Source: Parasphingorhabdus marina DSM 22363 (lineage in GTDB: Bacteria; Pseudomonadota; Alphaproteobacteria; Sphingomonadales; Sphingomonadaceae). From it: a stretch of 64,000 nucleotides of DNA. Made by a program: the position numbers and the translations under genes. Every line of letters begins with the position of its first letter. Position 1 is the stretch's first letter. The stretch spans positions 248,001 to 312,000 of the forward strand of contig NZ_FSQW01000002.1 of NCBI RefSeq assembly GCF_900128895.1, written 5' to 3'. Below the pieces are notes generated by a model. The model searched no databases and was not told the DNA's origin. It was given only the letters and a program-made list of their open reading frames with translations. Shown in pieces: positions 63,497-64,000 of the stretch.

Positions 63497-64000
63497 ATTT
63501 TGCTCCTTCAGGGTTTCGCATTTCATTCAATAGCGTGGCAGATGCCACAACAATGCTTTGAAATCAACCAGATTTCATAATCGCCCACCGATTTTGTGCA
63601 GTTGTGGCAAAGATCACACATGAGGGGTTGAACGGGTTTGGCCGGAAAGAACCATAAACCTCGCAAGTTACGGAATTGTTTGCATAATATCGAAGTTCCA
63701 TCGGTAACTGGTCCGGCGAGCTTCTGGAGAACGGCGGCAGCAACTGACGCCCGGCCGATAGAACAGGATGACATCCGGTCTGCGATTTCAGAGGGCCATG
63801 AAGCAGCAGGGTGAAGGGGATGGCAGATCTGTGCCGCATTGGAACAGTGGCGTACAAGGCAGGATTTTGAACTGGTGCAAATCCCTAATAAATTGTTAAC
63901 GCACTGCCATGGTTGAGGAAAGAAACAGGGCGCTGGCACTGCGCAACGAGGGGGCAAGGCACCCTTTTCGATTAAAACTGCCAAGAGAAGCGCTGATTGT
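63497..64000. other. Upstream region with no certain gene; possible start of a plus-strand gene at 63909
   Basis: About 500 bp. No convincing coding region except an open frame from ATG 63909 to the window edge (about 30 codons, no stop, no ribosome site). CTAA-TAAATTG-TTAA at 63885-63899 resembles a CtrA site with one mismatch, 10 bp before that ATG. A minus-strand frame (63523-63984) has Cys-rich, low-complexity translation and is probably not real. Confidence 0.3.

Noticed and set aside
63523-63984. Minus-strand frame with many cysteines
   Set aside because: No ribosome site, no family match and it covers the promoter of the exported peptide gene.
1-64000. Mobile elements, prophage or CRISPR arrays
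   Set aside because: No transposase, integrase, spacer-repeat pattern or target duplications were found; the only tandem repeat is the Thr-Pro coding tract.

Overview
The window looks like chromosomal DNA from an alphaproteobacterium of the order Sphingomonadales (a marine or freshwater Sphingorhabdus/Parasphingorhabdus/Sphingopyxis-like organism). The grounds are: a CtrA cell-cycle regulator with a GANTC-rich promoter, a MucR/Ros regulator next to a Fur with an alphaproteobacterial sequence, UPF0262 and DUF2849 proteins, two large TonB-dependent receptors, and moderately high GC with dense, short-spaced genes. The assignment is inferred from gene content only. I see no insertion sequence, prophage, integron, CRISPR array or rRNA operon; most of the window reads as core genome.

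Layout. 1-5.1 kb: the end of a leucyl/arginyl-transferase gene (bpt), a secreted glycine-zipper protein, free methionine-R-sulfoxide reductase, tryptophan 2,3-dioxygenase, a DUF1996 lipoprotein with a long Thr-Pro repeat, and the ribosome-rescue hydrolase arfB. 5.1-6.3 kb: ctrA with a strongly marked regulatory region. 6.3-15.1 kb: a phosphoesterase, a saccharopine-dehydrogenase-like protein, dcd, a degenerate GH25 protein, UPF0262, dnaB, and a two-gene operon of a large HAD-type protein plus a methyltransferase. 15.4-19.7 kb: a small acidic secreted protein, then the sulfur-assimilation operon cobA-DUF2849-cysI-DUF934-cysH on the minus strand. 19.7-24.8 kb: astD, selO, an alpha/beta hydrolase and a glycosyltransferase. 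24.9-27.5 kb: the unsaturated fatty acid operon fabA-fabB-fabI. 27.8-34.4 kb: PilZ protein, acetyltransferase, small membrane protein, amtB, 2-hydroxyacid dehydrogenase, SH3-like protein, thiolase, prepilin peptidase and tRNA-Leu(CAA).

34.6-40.6 kb holds two successive TonB-dependent receptor genes with look-alike terminators, closed by tRNA-Thr(TGT). 40.6-48.4 kb: a DUF429-like protein, a mechanosensitive-channel-type membrane protein, and an overlapping four-gene unit rarA-(unknown secreted protein)-serine hydrolase-quinone oxidoreductase, then a second glycosyltransferase. 48.4-57.1 kb: a MOSC protein convergent to an eleven-gene minus-strand run nfu-nitroreductase-tsaB-rimI-mucR-fur-plsC-miaB-phoH-ybeY-corC, which joins iron-sulfur supply, tRNA modification (t6A, ms2i6A), ribosome maturation and two global regulators. 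57.2-64 kb: an M16 metallopeptidase, a thioredoxin-fold lipoprotein, hslUV, an antibiotic-biosynthesis-monooxygenase-type protein and a small secreted or membrane peptide.

Most unusual observations: five GANTC sites in 67 bp plus a perfect TTAA-N7-TTAA box upstream of ctrA; a GH25 protein that seems to have lost its acidic catalytic residues; two uncharacterised proteins (DUF2849, DUF934) translationally coupled to a sulfite reductase with no flavoprotein partner in sight; a HAD protein/methyltransferase pair of unknown substrate; and the rarA operon with an unknown periplasmic protein and a serine hydrolase. I did not find a clearly novel multi-gene defence or mobile system.
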